Both the position numbers and the translations under genes were made by a program. Below the pieces are notes generated by a model. The model saw only the letters and a list, made by a program, of their open reading frames with translations. It was not told the origin of the DNA and made no database searches. DNA of 64,000 nt from Stichopus chloronotus (Eukaryota; Echinodermata; Holothuroidea; Aspidochirotida; Stichopodidae), in contig CM037839.1 in assembly GCA_021234535.1 (NCBI GenBank), positions 26,585,196 through 26,649,195 of the forward strand, given 5' to 3'. Of this stretch, positions 47,701 through 58,218 are shown in pieces. Within the stretch, counting starts at the first letter, position 1, and every line of letters begins with the position of its first letter.

Positions 47701-50700
47701 AAAAATGGAGAAGGTGAGATGATGCTATCCAGTGGAGATGGGTTTCTCTTTTCCTTGATTTTGTTAATGTTGACCGGAGACGATACATTTTTGGTCACAT
47801 GCAATATTGGTGTTCATGGAACTCATGCAGTCAAGTTCATGTGGGTGGTGGGTATGTGTGAGTGAATGAGCAACAAGCCTTGGCAAACCACCTTGAATTG
47901 AAACTTTCAATTTGTTATGATTTGATTTTTACCATCTCCCTCAGACAATCATCTGAAACATTTGACACAGAATTTCACTCCAACTCCTAGTTGCCCCCTT
48001 CTAGTGCCCTTTCGCACCACACTCTCACCTGTCCTGAAATAAAAAGTTATGCAAATTATGTAGCTTAATTTCAACACCAGTTCAACTTATGTCCTATGAT
48101 TGGAGATACCAAATCTGTGACTAATTAATGATTTTTAGTTTCCCCTCAGTATATAGGAGGGTCACGTGATGTGTTCCAAGATATGGCAATGATGCATTAT
48201 TTATGGAATCATTGAGATGTGACCAAGTTACATGTACACTGTGACCAGAGCAGTTGACACCCTATTACAAAGCTGTGACATCTCTGTAGCCTAGTGTTGT
48301 ACCCACATGCATTAGCCATCTTAAGGGTGGATAGCTGTGTTCACACCAAGGCGCAGCATTGCAGGGATCTGGCATTTGTCTCCTGAATCCTGCACTAAGA
48401 TAAATCTTATGCGGGAAAATCGCGCCCACTTTTCCACAGCTGAGGTCATAGCTTCAGTTATAAATACACACAGTAAATTCCAACAGAATCTTTACCAAGT
48501 GACAACTCCTCCCTGATTTTGATAATCCCTCTGAAAACCGTTTTTAGATAGGGATTTCCCTCCTGGGTTCAATTCCTTAGCGTGAACACTGGTGGATAGT
48601 ATGATGTGTACTGCTAGTCTTTCCTTTGCAGGTACTTTGAGATGAAAATATTAATTGATAAAACAGCATTTTTGTAAATATCAATATTGTGTAGAGATAC
48701 TGAGTCATTCATCCATTAGTTACAACTCTCAGCTTAGCTTGTTCTGTATACTTATGGAATAGAAAATGATGATAATACCACACCGAAATAGAGTGATGAA
48801 GACACATTGACAGAAGGAATAAATGTTTTTACTACAAGCATGCTATCATAACTAATAAGCTGGGATGGATTGGTGAAAGTCTCAATTGTCACTCTCTGAT
48901 TTCTCTAAATAAAGTATGTCACACTGTGTAAAGAGATACATTGTTGGATCACTGAACTCAGGCACAGGGTTGAAAATTGTGTTACCATGGGAACTCAAAT
49001 GATTTTGGGTAATGCTCGTTGTTTCTTTCACTGATGTATGCCTTTGTTTCTGCAGTGAGATGGAAAGAAAGAGGTTTTCTGTGTCTTTAATTAGTTGGAA
49101 ACATTCAATATTCACCAGCAGATCTATTAGAGACTTATTGCATCAAATACAGGCAAAATTGGGTACCTTAAGTTAAACCTTTTTTGTAAACTAGCTGTCA
49201 TTCATTACTTAGTAAATGTGGAAGGTGTCTTATGCTGATAGTATTATGGGCAAGGAGAGTATGATAACCAAAAATATAGCAATCTGAATAAATTAAAGAC
49301 AAATTCATCCCTGATTTAACATTAGACAGTAAATCACATCAGCTTCTGTTGAATACTGGACTTTTCTGCATAACCAAAGATATAATAATGATCTGCATAA
49401 AATGGAACATTCATCCCTGCTGTAACATTAGTGAAAAGTAAATCACATTGGCTTCTGTTGAATGTTTAACTTGGAATTTTGTGCACTGACAATTTGTAGC
49501 AGTGTTGTAACTTCAAGTCAAGTTGTAGCCTCAGGTGTAGATCAAGCCTCGAAGAATATGATCTACCAGTCTTATTATATGGTGTAATTATCTCAATGTT
49601 AGTACCTGATGTAATTGTATGGTGAACTTGATAGTTTGAAAGTCTTAATACAGTTTTGAAGCAAGTCTTATTTGAAAGAAATATAATATCACTTTAAGTT
49701 ATAGTGTCATATTAGGTTGATTTCATTTATTTTGTGACATGGAAGAAACCATTGCTTGCCATTACTTTCAGTTATCCTTGTTAATCATGTATCCATCCCC
49801 AAGTTCTTTATTGAAAATGAGAGATATTGACAGGAGTTGCCTGTGCTTAGTACATTATGCTAAAAGTGTCTGCTCATAGAATTGCAGTAACTTGTAAGTG
49901 ATTTTAATTATAGACTGCCCTATCATTGTAGCTTCAGTTGTGTTTCACATCTTCAGAATGACTTGCTTTGACAATTAACGTATGAGTAGTGCTCAACAGG
50001 TGTCACAAAATATTGTGCCTTTAGTGAACCAAATCAATCACCCCTTTTAAAAGTTTGATATGCAGGAAACTAATGACCTGTAATGTTCCTTTACGAAAAT
50101 ACTTCCATGTAAATATCTTCATGGCACAACTTTAAGTAAGAAACGTTGCGCTTGAGGGTCTTCTCTCTGGTCACCATCGTTGTTTCTTTCAGCCTCTGAC
50201 AGAAATAAGTTTTGATAGTAATCGTAAACTATGTAATTGTACAAGCGTGTGTATGTGTGTTTATGTATGTGTCTGTATTTCCCCATGATTCCTACCTTGT
50301 AAACACAATATCTCAAGAAGGGAAGCTTGGAGAGAGTTAATAATTATTACGTTGGTGTACCACATTGAGTACAAAAGCCTAATGTTTTAGGTGGAGGTCA
50401 TTTGGGGTTAACATGGGTCAAATTGTGAAAACCTTGTAAACACAGTATCTCAAGAAGGGAAACTTAATATATCTCATATTATGTAAGTGTATCCCATTGA
50501 TTTCAAGAACCCTATTGCTTTTTGGTTATGTCAAAAGTCATTTGGGGTCCACAGGAGTCAAATAATGAAAACCTTGTAAACATGATATCTCAAGAAGGGA
50601 AGCCTAGACAGGTCTCATATTTGGTATGTAGGTGTACTACATTAAGTACAAGAACTCTTGTGATTTTGTTGAGGTCGATGGTCATTTAGAGTCAACAGCA

Positions 50701-53211
50701 AATTGTAAAAGCCTTGTTAACATGATTTATTGAGAAGGGAAGCTTGGAAAGATTTCATACTTTGTATGTAGGTGAACCACATGTATTGCAAGAACCATAT
50801 TGTTTTGGGTGGAGGTCAAAGGTCATTTTTGGTCAGAGGGTCAAATTGTGAAGACTTTGAAAACCCAGTATCTCAGGAAGGGAAGCTTTAAGAGGTCTCC
50901 TATTTAAGTATGTAGGTGTACCACATTGAGAACAAGAATCCTGGCGTGGTGGAGGTCAAATGTCATTTTCATCCAGCAAGGGTAAAATCTTGAAAACCTT
51001 TTAAACATGATATCTCAAGAAGGGAAGCTTAGATCTCATGTTTGGTTTGCAGGTGTACTACACTGAGTTCCAGAACCCTGTCATATTTAGTGGAGGTCAA
51101 AGTTCATTCGGGGTCAATAGAGGTCAAATTGTGAAAGTCTTGTAAATGCAATATCTCAAGAAGGGAAGCTGAGACATATCTCATATTTGGTGTGTAGGTG
51201 TACGTACCAGATCAAGGTCAAGAATGCTTTTGTGAAGATAGTATCACAAGAAGTGAAACTTAAACAGATCTCATATTTGATATGCTGGTGTTCAACATAA
51301 AGTTTTTGGTGGAGGTCAGATGTCATTTTGGGTCAGCATGGGTCAAACTGTGAAAAAAATGTAAGTACGATGTCTCAAGTTGTCAATCTTGGACAGATCA
51401 CGTAGTTTGTATGCATGTGCACCACACTGAGTACCAATAAACCTGTTGTTTCGGTGGGGGGTCAAACGTCTGTTGGATTCAAGAGGGTTCAAATTGTAAA
51501 AACCTTGAAAACACATTATCTCAAGAAGGAAAGCTTAGACACTTTTGATATTTGGTATGCGAGTGAACCACGGCGAGTACAAGACACTCGTTGCTTGAAG
51601 CCTTTCATAACCAGATTGCTTCTGTGCAAGACTTTAAGTACAAAAGAATTGTAATAGAAGCACAAAAGGAGTGTTGTCACTGTGTTTTTTGTTTGTTTTT
51701 TGGGGGGGAGGGGGTTGGGATTCTTATATGTTAAAGTTATGCTCATTACTACCTTGAAGTCATATTCACATCAAAGGATTTATAATGTCCTTGTTTGTTT
51801 GATCTCAAAGTTAATGAGCTTTCAGTTGTCTTACATGGATTACATTCAGCAAGCTAGTAAACTCTAAAATACCTTTCCCTATGCTAATGAAAAACCTTCA
51901 TGATTCAACTTAAATGTGAGAATTTGTTACACACGAGGTTCTTTCCTCTAAATTAATTGCCAGTGTTATTTCCTGTCAGCTTCTAGTGAATTATGACCAT
52001 GGGTGTCAAGGACAAGGCCATGAGCACAAAAAAAACGTAATCAGTTGTGTATTGGCAAGTACATATATGTCAAAGTTGTTTAGCTCATTACGGCCCCTAA
52101 AGTCATATTCATCCCACGGGATTGATTTATGATGCTCCTCCTTTGTTTGACCTCAAAGTTAATGAGCTTTCATTTGTCGTGCAAGGATTTAATTGTGAAT
52201 CAAAACATCAAGTCAAAGCTCTAGAGTTCAGTTATGAACTCCACTTATGATGAACAACATTATTAGCTGTGGGAGCTGTTGCCGCTCATTTGTTTTTTTA
52301 AAGATTAACTTTTTTTCTAAAGATATCATAATTAGTATCCTATTTGTTTATCTGATTGTATTCACCTGCAGATTTAAAATGAGTGAACAGATGTTGTCTC
52401 CCCATTTTATTCACATCGGTTCATTTTGACATTTACCTTTTCTTGCATTAAAGTAGCATTTTACCTTTGTCCCTGCCAGTTTACAGCTGGTAATAACTGT
52501 AAAATATGTCCAACATCACTTGTGTAGCCAGCTTCTGTTTGAAACAGTGAAATAAAGGCCAAGAAAGTACAACTTTGTGCTAAGCTTTCTTGGAATTTAC
52601 TTTCCCATCACAAAGTTGCCGTAACTCCCTTCCCCTGTATTTGATGATTTGAAAGAAGTCAGTTCCTCTAGTAACAAGACCAGCTTTTGAATTTCTAACC
52701 TAGTGCTGGTTGTTCAACCATTTTGCTTGTGTATATTATACTGTACACATGGCTGTTACACTTTATACATGACAGACAGGATTATCTGCACATGAATGAA
52801 TCCATAGTTGCTGTTGTTCATAAAAAACATGACATCAGTGATTGGTTGAATTCAAAACAAGGGTTGCATGTGATTATTATCAAAGAAATTGTCTGACAAA
52901 TATTTGTTGGAGATAACTTAATTGTCAGTGAGGAATACAGTAAGTCAAAGTCTTTGTTTGATAGTTAGTGTCACACTCCAAACTGGTCGGATGTGGCAAA
53001 ATGGCATGAAATAAGTGCTACAAGTGCAACATACTTTAATATCTTGAATCTGTTTGGTACTTCATAAATCTGGAACAAATGTTAAGTATTATAATAACAT
53101 AATTTTGTCCTTCTTCATTAAAATTTAGTGTGTCCGGCTAACTGGAAACCAGGGAGTGACACAATTGTCCCAGATGTCAAGAAAAGCAAATCCTATTTTG
53201 ACAAACAGTAA
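26657..53211 (+). CDS. PRDX1: Typical 2-Cys peroxiredoxin (PRDX1/2-like)
   Basis: Six coding exons (26657-26765, 38502-38538, 44159-44275, 45405-45527, 47583-47713, 53129-53211) total exactly 600 nt: 199 residues and TAA. The enzyme reduces hydrogen peroxide and organic peroxides using thioredoxin. Peroxidatic Cys53 lies in the signature DFTFVCPTE and resolving Cys174 in EVCPANW. The sensitivity motifs GGLG (96-99) and YF (195-196) are present, so it should be prone to hyperoxidation and able to act in peroxide signalling. The length matches cytosolic PRDX1/2 (198-199), and the start [14 protein letters not shown] aligns with the family's N-terminus without a targeting peptide. Odd points are [11 protein letters not shown], with Trp where Tyr is usual, and an extra Cys79. 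The gene is spread over 26.6 kb of coding span. PRDX2 or a short PRDX4 isoform are alternatives. Confidence 0.95.
27220..28990 (+). repeat. Minisatellite of about 150-bp units, interrupted by a transposon
   Basis: Units share AGATGATCTCT or AGATGATATCTGTCATTT, GGAGGTTRRAGGTCAT and CTCAAGAAGGGAAA. They run 27220-27569, are broken by the element at 27570-28931 and resume at 28932. The same family forms the large block at 50290-51560. Confidence 0.75.
27570..28931. mobile_element. hAT-like non-autonomous transposon (about 1.36 kb)
   Basis: The left end CAGGGCTTGACATAA is mirrored at the right by TTATGTCAAGCCCTG. GAGTAGA is repeated on both sides (6-8 bp depending on where the ends are drawn), matching hAT habits (CAGGG termini, 8-bp duplications). 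GGGCACRAYGGC motifs lie inside both ends. No transposase was recognised in the internal open frame 27779-28369, so it is probably mobilised by another copy. Confidence 0.82.
32090..32443 (-). mobile_element. TTAA MITE, family 1 copy 2 (354 bp)
   Basis: Begins TTAAAGGGAAATAGGGCGTT, ends with ATGCCCTATTTCCCTTTAA, and reads as the reverse complement of 21554-21906 along its whole length. The two copies differ by one base in length. Confidence 0.9.
32930..32951 (+). repeat. TACAG microsatellite
   Basis: Four to five TACAG units in a row within CACTGTACAGTACAGTACAG. Confidence 0.85.
34090..34680 (+). repeat. Minisatellite, 25-30 bp units containing AGATAGATCTACTGTAGTRC
   Basis: About twenty degenerate units mix GTAGTACAAGATAGATC, CACTCTAGGTAGCAC and ACTGTAG, with higher-order pairing of the CACTCTAGGTAGCAC variant at about 34488 and 34563. 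Confidence 0.85.
38502..38538 (+). CDS. PRDX1: Peroxiredoxin exon 2: 37-nt microexon
   Basis: Acceptor CGTCTTTGTTGCAG and donor GACTT|gtaagt bracket 37 bases that complete Gly37 and encode [11 protein letters not shown] plus two bases of Phe49. Both splice phases agree with the neighbouring exons, and the peptide is the conserved strand leading into the active-site loop. Since 37 is not a multiple of three, skipping it would shift the frame. Confidence 0.95.
40069..40264. mobile_element. 196-bp hAT-type MITE with exact 8-bp target duplication
   Basis: GTGTGGAC occurs directly at 40061-40068 and 40265-40272. Between them the ends CTGGGCTGGAAAAAATG and, inverted, CATGGGTGGAAAAAGTTTGG form imperfect inverted repeats, and GGAAGGGAG/TTCCCTCC runs pair internally. 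Confidence 0.88.
41366..42394 (+). mobile_element. TTAA element, family 2 copy B (about 1.03 kb)
   Basis: Left TTAAAGGGGCCCATTGAGTT and right CCCAATGAGGGCCCCTTCAA pair as terminal inverted repeats; the right TTAA has decayed to TTCA. The first and last hundred or so bases match the 376-bp copy at 8006. The extra middle contains the hairpin AGCCGGAGC-tctgtat-GCTCCGGCT near 41731-41757, so it may be the longer parent or carry a nested insertion. Confidence 0.82.
43220..43400. other. CpG-rich patch inside a CpG-poor intron
   Basis: About a dozen CpGs lie in 180 bases, with CRE-like TGACGTA and ACGATGTCACGG. This is either a recent insertion not yet decayed by methylation, or an unmethylated regulatory element or alternative promoter. 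Confidence 0.4.
43972..44060 (+). ncRNA. 89-nt intronic hairpin, possible small-RNA precursor
   Basis: GGCTTCATTGCTCCTCAATT at the 5' side pairs with AATTAAGGAGCAATGAAGTC at the 3' side with one or two weak pairs, and the pyrimidine-rich 5' arm continues to pair with GGAGGAGGGAAGGGG. Size and shape resemble a pre-miRNA, but a small foldback insertion is equally possible. Confidence 0.3.
44159..44275 (+). CDS. PRDX1: Peroxiredoxin exon 3: peroxidatic cysteine
   Basis: Acceptor TTCTCTTTCAG, donor GCGTG|gtaagt. It encodes [18 protein letters not shown] through [10 protein letters not shown], including catalytic Cys53 within the PxxxT/SxxC-type loop, and Cys72, Cys79 and Cys84. The border after the Trp88 codon is at the same place as in vertebrate PRDX1 as I recall it. 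Confidence 0.96.
44276..45404 (+). other. Peroxiredoxin intron (1.1 kb)
   Basis: Plain A/T-rich intronic sequence. I see no repeat family or extra exon. Confidence 0.85.
45405..45527 (+). CDS. PRDX1: Peroxiredoxin exon 4: GGLG segment
   Basis: Acceptor TTCTTCCACCAG, donor CTCAG|gtaccc. It encodes [20 protein letters not shown] and continues to [17 protein letters not shown] with the C-terminal YF marks the hyperoxidation-sensitive eukaryotic form. Confidence 0.96.
45528..47582 (+). other. Peroxiredoxin intron (2.1 kb)
   Basis: A/T-rich intronic sequence with a ten-base C run at 47161. No exon or mobile element recognised. Confidence 0.85.
47583..47713 (+). CDS. PRDX1: Peroxiredoxin exon 5
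   Basis: Acceptor TCCTGTTTTCAG, donor GAAG|gtgaga. It encodes [20 protein letters not shown] and continues [20 protein letters not shown] to NGE, among the most conserved stretches of the family, forming the core strands and the helix that carries the second catalytic arginine (in VGRSVDE). Confidence 0.96.
49260..49475 (+). repeat. Tandem duplication, about 107 bp, two units
   Basis: ATAACCAAARATATA, ATTCATCCCTG.TTAACATTAG-like and GGCTTCTGTTGAAT blocks recur in the same order. The units have diverged by roughly a fifth. Confidence 0.75.
50290..51560 (+). repeat. Large minisatellite, units about 130 bp, with nuclear-receptor half-sites
   Basis: About ten units of AAAACCTTGTAAACACRATA, TCTCAAGAAGGGAAGCTTRG, TATGTAGGTGTACCACATTG and GGTGGAGGTCAAAGGTCATT. 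AGGTCA recurs in most units; 50813-50825 is an exact DR1 (AGGTCAAAGGTCA). Confidence 0.92.
51735..52200 (+). repeat. Tandem duplication, period about 350 bp
   Basis: The blocks AAAGTCATATTCA, CCT..TTTGTTTGA.CTCAAAG and TTAATGAGCTTTCA recur at about 51750-51825 and 52095-52180. Confidence 0.75.
53129..53211 (+). CDS. PRDX1: Peroxiredoxin exon 6: resolving cysteine and C-terminus
   Basis: The acceptor is CATTAAAATTTAG. It encodes [20 protein letters not shown] then KSYFDKQ and TAA. It contains resolving Cys174 and the YF motif. This exon is too short to appear in an ORF scan; it is placed by the phase left by exon 5 and by the motif. Confidence 0.95.
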
Positions 53212-53550
53212 GGTGTCGTACACCGACAGATGCCCATCTTTGCAGGAGAGAGTGCAGTCCAACTGTAGACCTTACCTGGAAGAAAAATAGGTCTTTTTGT
53301 TTTTAATTTACAATGGACAGATGTATATTAGAATATGGTGTGATTTAAACTGTAGGTGGCTTTATCAACTTCTTGTGTTGGGGTGTTTATCTTCTGGTCC
53401 AAAACTTTCGTTGGTATGGGCCATAGTGAGTTCATTTTCTCATCAGTGGGCCAGTGGAGATGCTGTTCTAAGAATAATGATTGTTTGGAGTTTCAATTTG
53501 TTTTCCTCGCATTTCTGCATTTTTAATAAAAACAACTAGAAACTGATCTG
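53212..53550 (+). other. Probable 3' UTR and polyadenylation signal of the peroxiredoxin gene
   Basis: About 315 bases after the stop an AATAAA at 53525-53530 (TTTTTAATAAAAACAAC) offers a polyadenylation signal. A minisatellite begins right after it. Confidence 0.5.
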
Positions 53551-53574
53551 TGTATTGGATACAGAGCTCGGTTG

Positions 53575-53990
53575 TGAAATACTGTACAATCATTTCTGGA
53601 TCACTGCAGCATGGTAGTGGGATGTAGTCATTGCTGGTCTACCATAGCATGGTTGCAAGATGTAGTCATCGCTGGATCGCCACAGGTTTGGTAGTGGAAT
53701 GTAGTTGCTGCTGGATTCCCCGATGTTTGGTATTGGGATGTAGTCATTGCTGGATCCCAACACGTTTTGTAGTGGGATGTAGCCATTAATGGATCACTAC
53801 AGGTTTGGTAGTGGGATGTAATTATTGCTGGATTCCCACGTTTGGTTTTGGGATGTAGTCATTGCGGGATCCCCACAGGTTGTATAGTGAGATGTAGCCA
53901 TTGCTGGATCACTACAGCATGTTGATATGTCATTGCTCCTGGATCACTTCTAGTTAAATTGTGAGATGCAGTCATTGCTGGTTCACCATT
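53575..53990 (+). repeat. Minisatellite, about 40-45 bp units (GGATGTAGTCATTGCTGGAT)
   Basis: Eight to nine units of GGTTTGGTAGTGGGATGTAG then TCATTGCTGGATCACYACA, each with a few substitutions. It starts some 50 bases after the predicted polyadenylation signal. Confidence 0.93.
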
Positions 53991-55794
53991 GGTTAGATGT
54001 GGAACTCTAGTAAGATTCCTGGTTGTTTTTGTTTTCTTTCTTTTGTTCAAATTGGAAGTCATCTTGGTGTTTTTTTTCCATGATTTCTCATGCCTTCTGT
54101 GATAAAGCTACAGTTCTAGCTGTACAGGTACTATCTAAGACATTTCTCTTTGTGCTAAAACATATCCCATCCTCTCAACATCACAATCTTTGCCATCATT
54201 ATTTTGCTATTCTGACCATTTCATGTGATGCTTTTTGTAATGTGTTCAAAAGTGCATTTTTTTTGTGTGTGTTACCAAAGAGTTTTTACGAGTACTAAGG
54301 TTTTTCTATTTCTCCTTAATTTGCAAACAGTTTTTTTTTTTTTTATCAGTTGTGACTGAGGCATGCCAAATAGCATTTTTCTTTTTGATGCATCCACAGA
54401 AAATGTATTAATGATGGTCGCAAGGTGGACATTGTTGCCAGTATTGTCTCTTTTCTGCAGAATGTTATAACTATAAAGCAGGCATATTTTTTTTTTCATT
54501 TGCCCTCAAATAACCTGACCAGCAGTAAATGGCAGTATGAAGTCAGAAACTACCAAGATCTGTGGTAGAGAGCTGAAATTAATGTTGCATCGTTGTATGT
54601 AACAGACAACAAAAAAAGGGGGGACAGAAAAGATAGACACATAACACCTCAGTTTATTACTGGCCAAGTGCTTGGTGGCATTTTCCTGTTGCCACTTGCC
54701 TCTTGGACAAAGAAGTGTGTGCTTGCCAAGGTTTTAACATTTTCACATCGTCCTCTCTCTTAAGCTATCGTTCAACATTTGCTCATTTTATATTTAGTTC
54801 TTTGCACTTTTCTGAAAGTCGTTTTGTAAACCCCGAATTTTTCTTTTTGGTTGTGGTACTTGTTAACCATCAGCAGTTGAACTTGTTGAAGAGTCTTTTG
54901 TTCAAGTGTGTGTACATTTAGAAATAATTTGTTGTAGTCATACATCTACTGCAAAGAAATGAGGTCTACAAAGCATTTATAATTTGATGTCTCCATCTTA
55001 CAATATTTATGTCTTCATATGTGTCAATCTTTGCTAGAGATTTTAAGTTATTGTATGTGATAGAACACACACCGCACACCGACTTTCCTTCAGTCTACCG
55101 AGAATCATGCTTTCTTTGGCTTTCATAATCACAAACAGTTTTATATATGATGACACTTACATAGTGAATATGTGTACTAGCTAGTGTCTGCCCTGTACAG
55201 TGGTCAGTAACTATTATTTGTGGGGACAGAACTGTTCATTCTAGTATCGAAAAACCTTTTCCAAGTTTCCTTTGAAATGTCAAAGTATTATGCTATCTAC
55301 ATTTCATCGTTTTTTACATGGGGTCTGGTTTCTTTATAACCTGATACAGATGTATCAATACAACACCTCAAACATCTCACATATATCCTCTTTTGTCCTT
55401 TTTACAGTAATTTGATGATTGTGTAATATCACAAATTGTGGAAAGGAGGTAGTTTGAATAATGGTGCAAATGCTATAGTCAGACCATTTACTGTGGCCGG
55501 GGGTGTTTTTAAGTTCATTGGCACAACTACCTTATTTCCAGAATAGTAAGTTGACGTGGTTATGTTTTTGTGAAAGGTATTGTTGCATTGTGGAAGTGTG
55601 TATCTACCTGCACACCTGCCAAAAATGGAAAGACAACCAACCCAGCTATCACACTCTTTTTGGACTGGTAATGCAGTTGCTCTTCTAGTACTATCAGCTA
55701 AAGCTAATAGTGTTTTCCAGTTCATTTAATGTGCATTAGTAAGGCATTTCAGGGACTGCCTTGATTTCTACCATTTGCAAGGTGGTGTGTGTAT

Positions 55795-56480
55795 GTGTCA
55801 CACATGTGTTTTGTCACACCTGCTTGTATGCATGATATCTCAAAAAGGAAAGTTTAGTCTGCACCTGAATTGGTATGTGGGTGTAACATATGAGCACAAG
55901 ATTGTTACTGTTTGGTCGGAAGTCTACCTGGGTCAGAATTACAAACCCTTGCAAACAATATGTGGAGAAGTGAAGTATACACTTGTATGTGATACACAGT
56001 TGACCGATAATGAATGCAAGAAGCTTACCTTTTGGTGGTGGAGGTGGAAGGTTATTTTAGGTCTGCAGTTGCCAAAATAATGCTTCGTACAGAGTTATCG
56101 CAAGAGAAAACTTGAACTGACTCACTACATTGTACGTAGGTGCACTGCACTAACTGAAACGTATCTAATGGTTATAATTAAGGCCATTTGAGGTCGCAAG
56201 GTGTTAAATTACAAATACCTTGAAATCTAAAAGTATGAATATATGCTGTACCACCTTGCAATCATTCTTAATGCTGATTTAATTTAGGTTCAATTTTCAT
56301 TAGTCATTTGGGGTAGTATGTTGAGAGCCTTGTAAACTAGTATCTTAGCAAGGCACACTAGGATTGATTTATACGTGGGATGTAAGTGCATTTCAATGAG
56401 TGAAGACATTCTATTGTTGTGGAAGTCATATGTCATCATTGGGCCCAACATATGATGACCTTGGAAAAATTACAACCAAT
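55795..56480 (+). repeat. Degenerate copies of the 130-bp satellite
   Basis: GATATCTCAAAAAGGAAAGTTT, GGTATGTGGGTGTAACATAT and CCTTGTAAACTAGTATCTTA match the unit at 50290-51560 but with heavy divergence. Confidence 0.6.
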
Positions 56481-58199
56481 GCTTCAAGGAGGCAGCTTGC
56501 TATGGACACACTGCGCAATTGGTATGCGTATTTGTCAGTGTTACAGTATGTTATTCGTCAAAGCTAATGCTTTAAATGTTGAATTATTGTGATTAGCAGT
56601 GATTATTACTAATGCTGCATGTTACATTCAGTGAAAAATGGTTACATCATCAAAATCATGCTTCCCTGCATCTCTGGTTTCATAAGTTTCTTGACAGGAT
56701 TGTCTTCACTTTGTTGAATACAATACTTTAGTTTTAACAGTTTACAAGTCCAGAACAGAAGCGGAAAACTGGATTCTGGTGACAGAAATTTTACTTACCT
56801 GTGTAATTTGTACCTTATGACCACATATACTGTAGGTAGTAGGTAACACCTGATACAGATATCAAACTGGCAACTGGAAAGCAGCTTGATAAAAGCTCAA
56901 AGGTTTACATCCAGGTGATGGTTGAAAACTACATGAAGAAGTGACCACATCTGACAGTGGCTAAACCTACCACTATGTGAATGTCAACCAGTGCTAACCC
57001 ATTGGTTGAGGTTGTGGAATATAAACTTATATACAGAAAATGGCATACATCAACCACACATGGATACTGATTAAAGGGGAATTTTGGGCAAGGAACATGT
57101 CTTCTGACTTATTTACGCAATTTCAAACCATTTTCAATCATATTTTTGACGGTTTCAAAGGAAATTCTCATGGACAACAATATGTTCAAACTTCACACCC
57201 AACAGAGTTTTTAACACTATGTAATAGATACGAAGGGTTGGGCCATTTTTATGTAATTGACCGTGATCTTTGTGATTCGACGCCCAGCTCTGATTCACGA
57301 CAACCTAATTGTCCAAGATAATGAGTAATTAGATGATTTTATCTCCCTGTCTTTGGAAAGGATTACTTTCTTATCCTATGTGCTTAGCAAGGATCATGTT
57401 TTCCTTTAGAAGAAAGTCAGATATAAACACTATTAAAAGACTAAACATCCATTTCAAAAATACACATACAAAATTCACAAATGTTGCTGCAGTATTGAAG
57501 TCATCATTAGTATTTGGTATCAGCTATTATTTTACTGCAGCAGTATTAAATATACAAAACAGACAAAGGACACCAATGACCTCCTTGAGAAAAAAAAAAT
57601 TATATTGAAAGAGGACATTGAAATGAGGACAATATTTAACCATTCTTGGAGACCTGTCCATTAATATTCCTCTGACGGGATAGTGATTAAACCTCAATAA
57701 GGTGATAAATGAAATGCATCCAATGAAAATTTTCTGCTCATATTTTACTTCATCACAGCTGTAGTCTGGTATCACTTGTCACAGATAACAGGCCAACATC
57801 AAACCTTTACTGAAGACATACAGACAGTGGGACTAGGATGCACACCTCAACAAATTTGGCAGCAAGTGTAAACTCTTGGTGATATTATGACCTGTGTAGA
57901 TCACTCAATATCATCAAGAGTATTAATGGTGCCAGAACTTGAGATGTTTCAAAGTCTCTCTTTCTCCTGTATGGGGACAGGGGAATTAAGTTTGTCACTT
58001 GAATTACATAACAAGCAAACGAAAAGGGTTCTACTTCAAGCTAGACCTGTGGACATATCGATGTCTTGGGAGTAACATTTTTGTTTCAAGGACTTTTGCT
58101 GGGCCTGGAGGCATGTTGATGGTATGGAAATGACATTAATTTTTCAAGGAGTTACTTTCTCAAGGAATTCATCCCTTTACTTTTTTGATTTGTTTCAGG

Positions 58200-58205
58200 T
58201 TTATT
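58200..58205 (-). terminator. Polyadenylation signal close to the stop of the minus-strand gene
   Basis: TTTATT on the plus strand reads AATAAA on the minus strand, about 14 bases after the stop codon. If used, the 3' UTR would be unusually short. Confidence 0.35.
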
Positions 58206-58218
58206 TCAATTTGTTCTC

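Larger units (their letters stand above)
47714..53128 (+). other. Peroxiredoxin intron (5.4 kb)
   Basis: Contains a two-unit tandem duplication at 49260-49475, the large minisatellite at 50290-51560 and a second duplication at 51735-52200. Confidence 0.85.
53551..58199. other. Convergent intergenic region
   Basis: Holds a minisatellite at 53575-53990 and diverged copies of the 130-bp satellite at 55795-56480. The remaining sequence shows no supported gene; the open frames lack domains and splice context. Confidence 0.65.
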
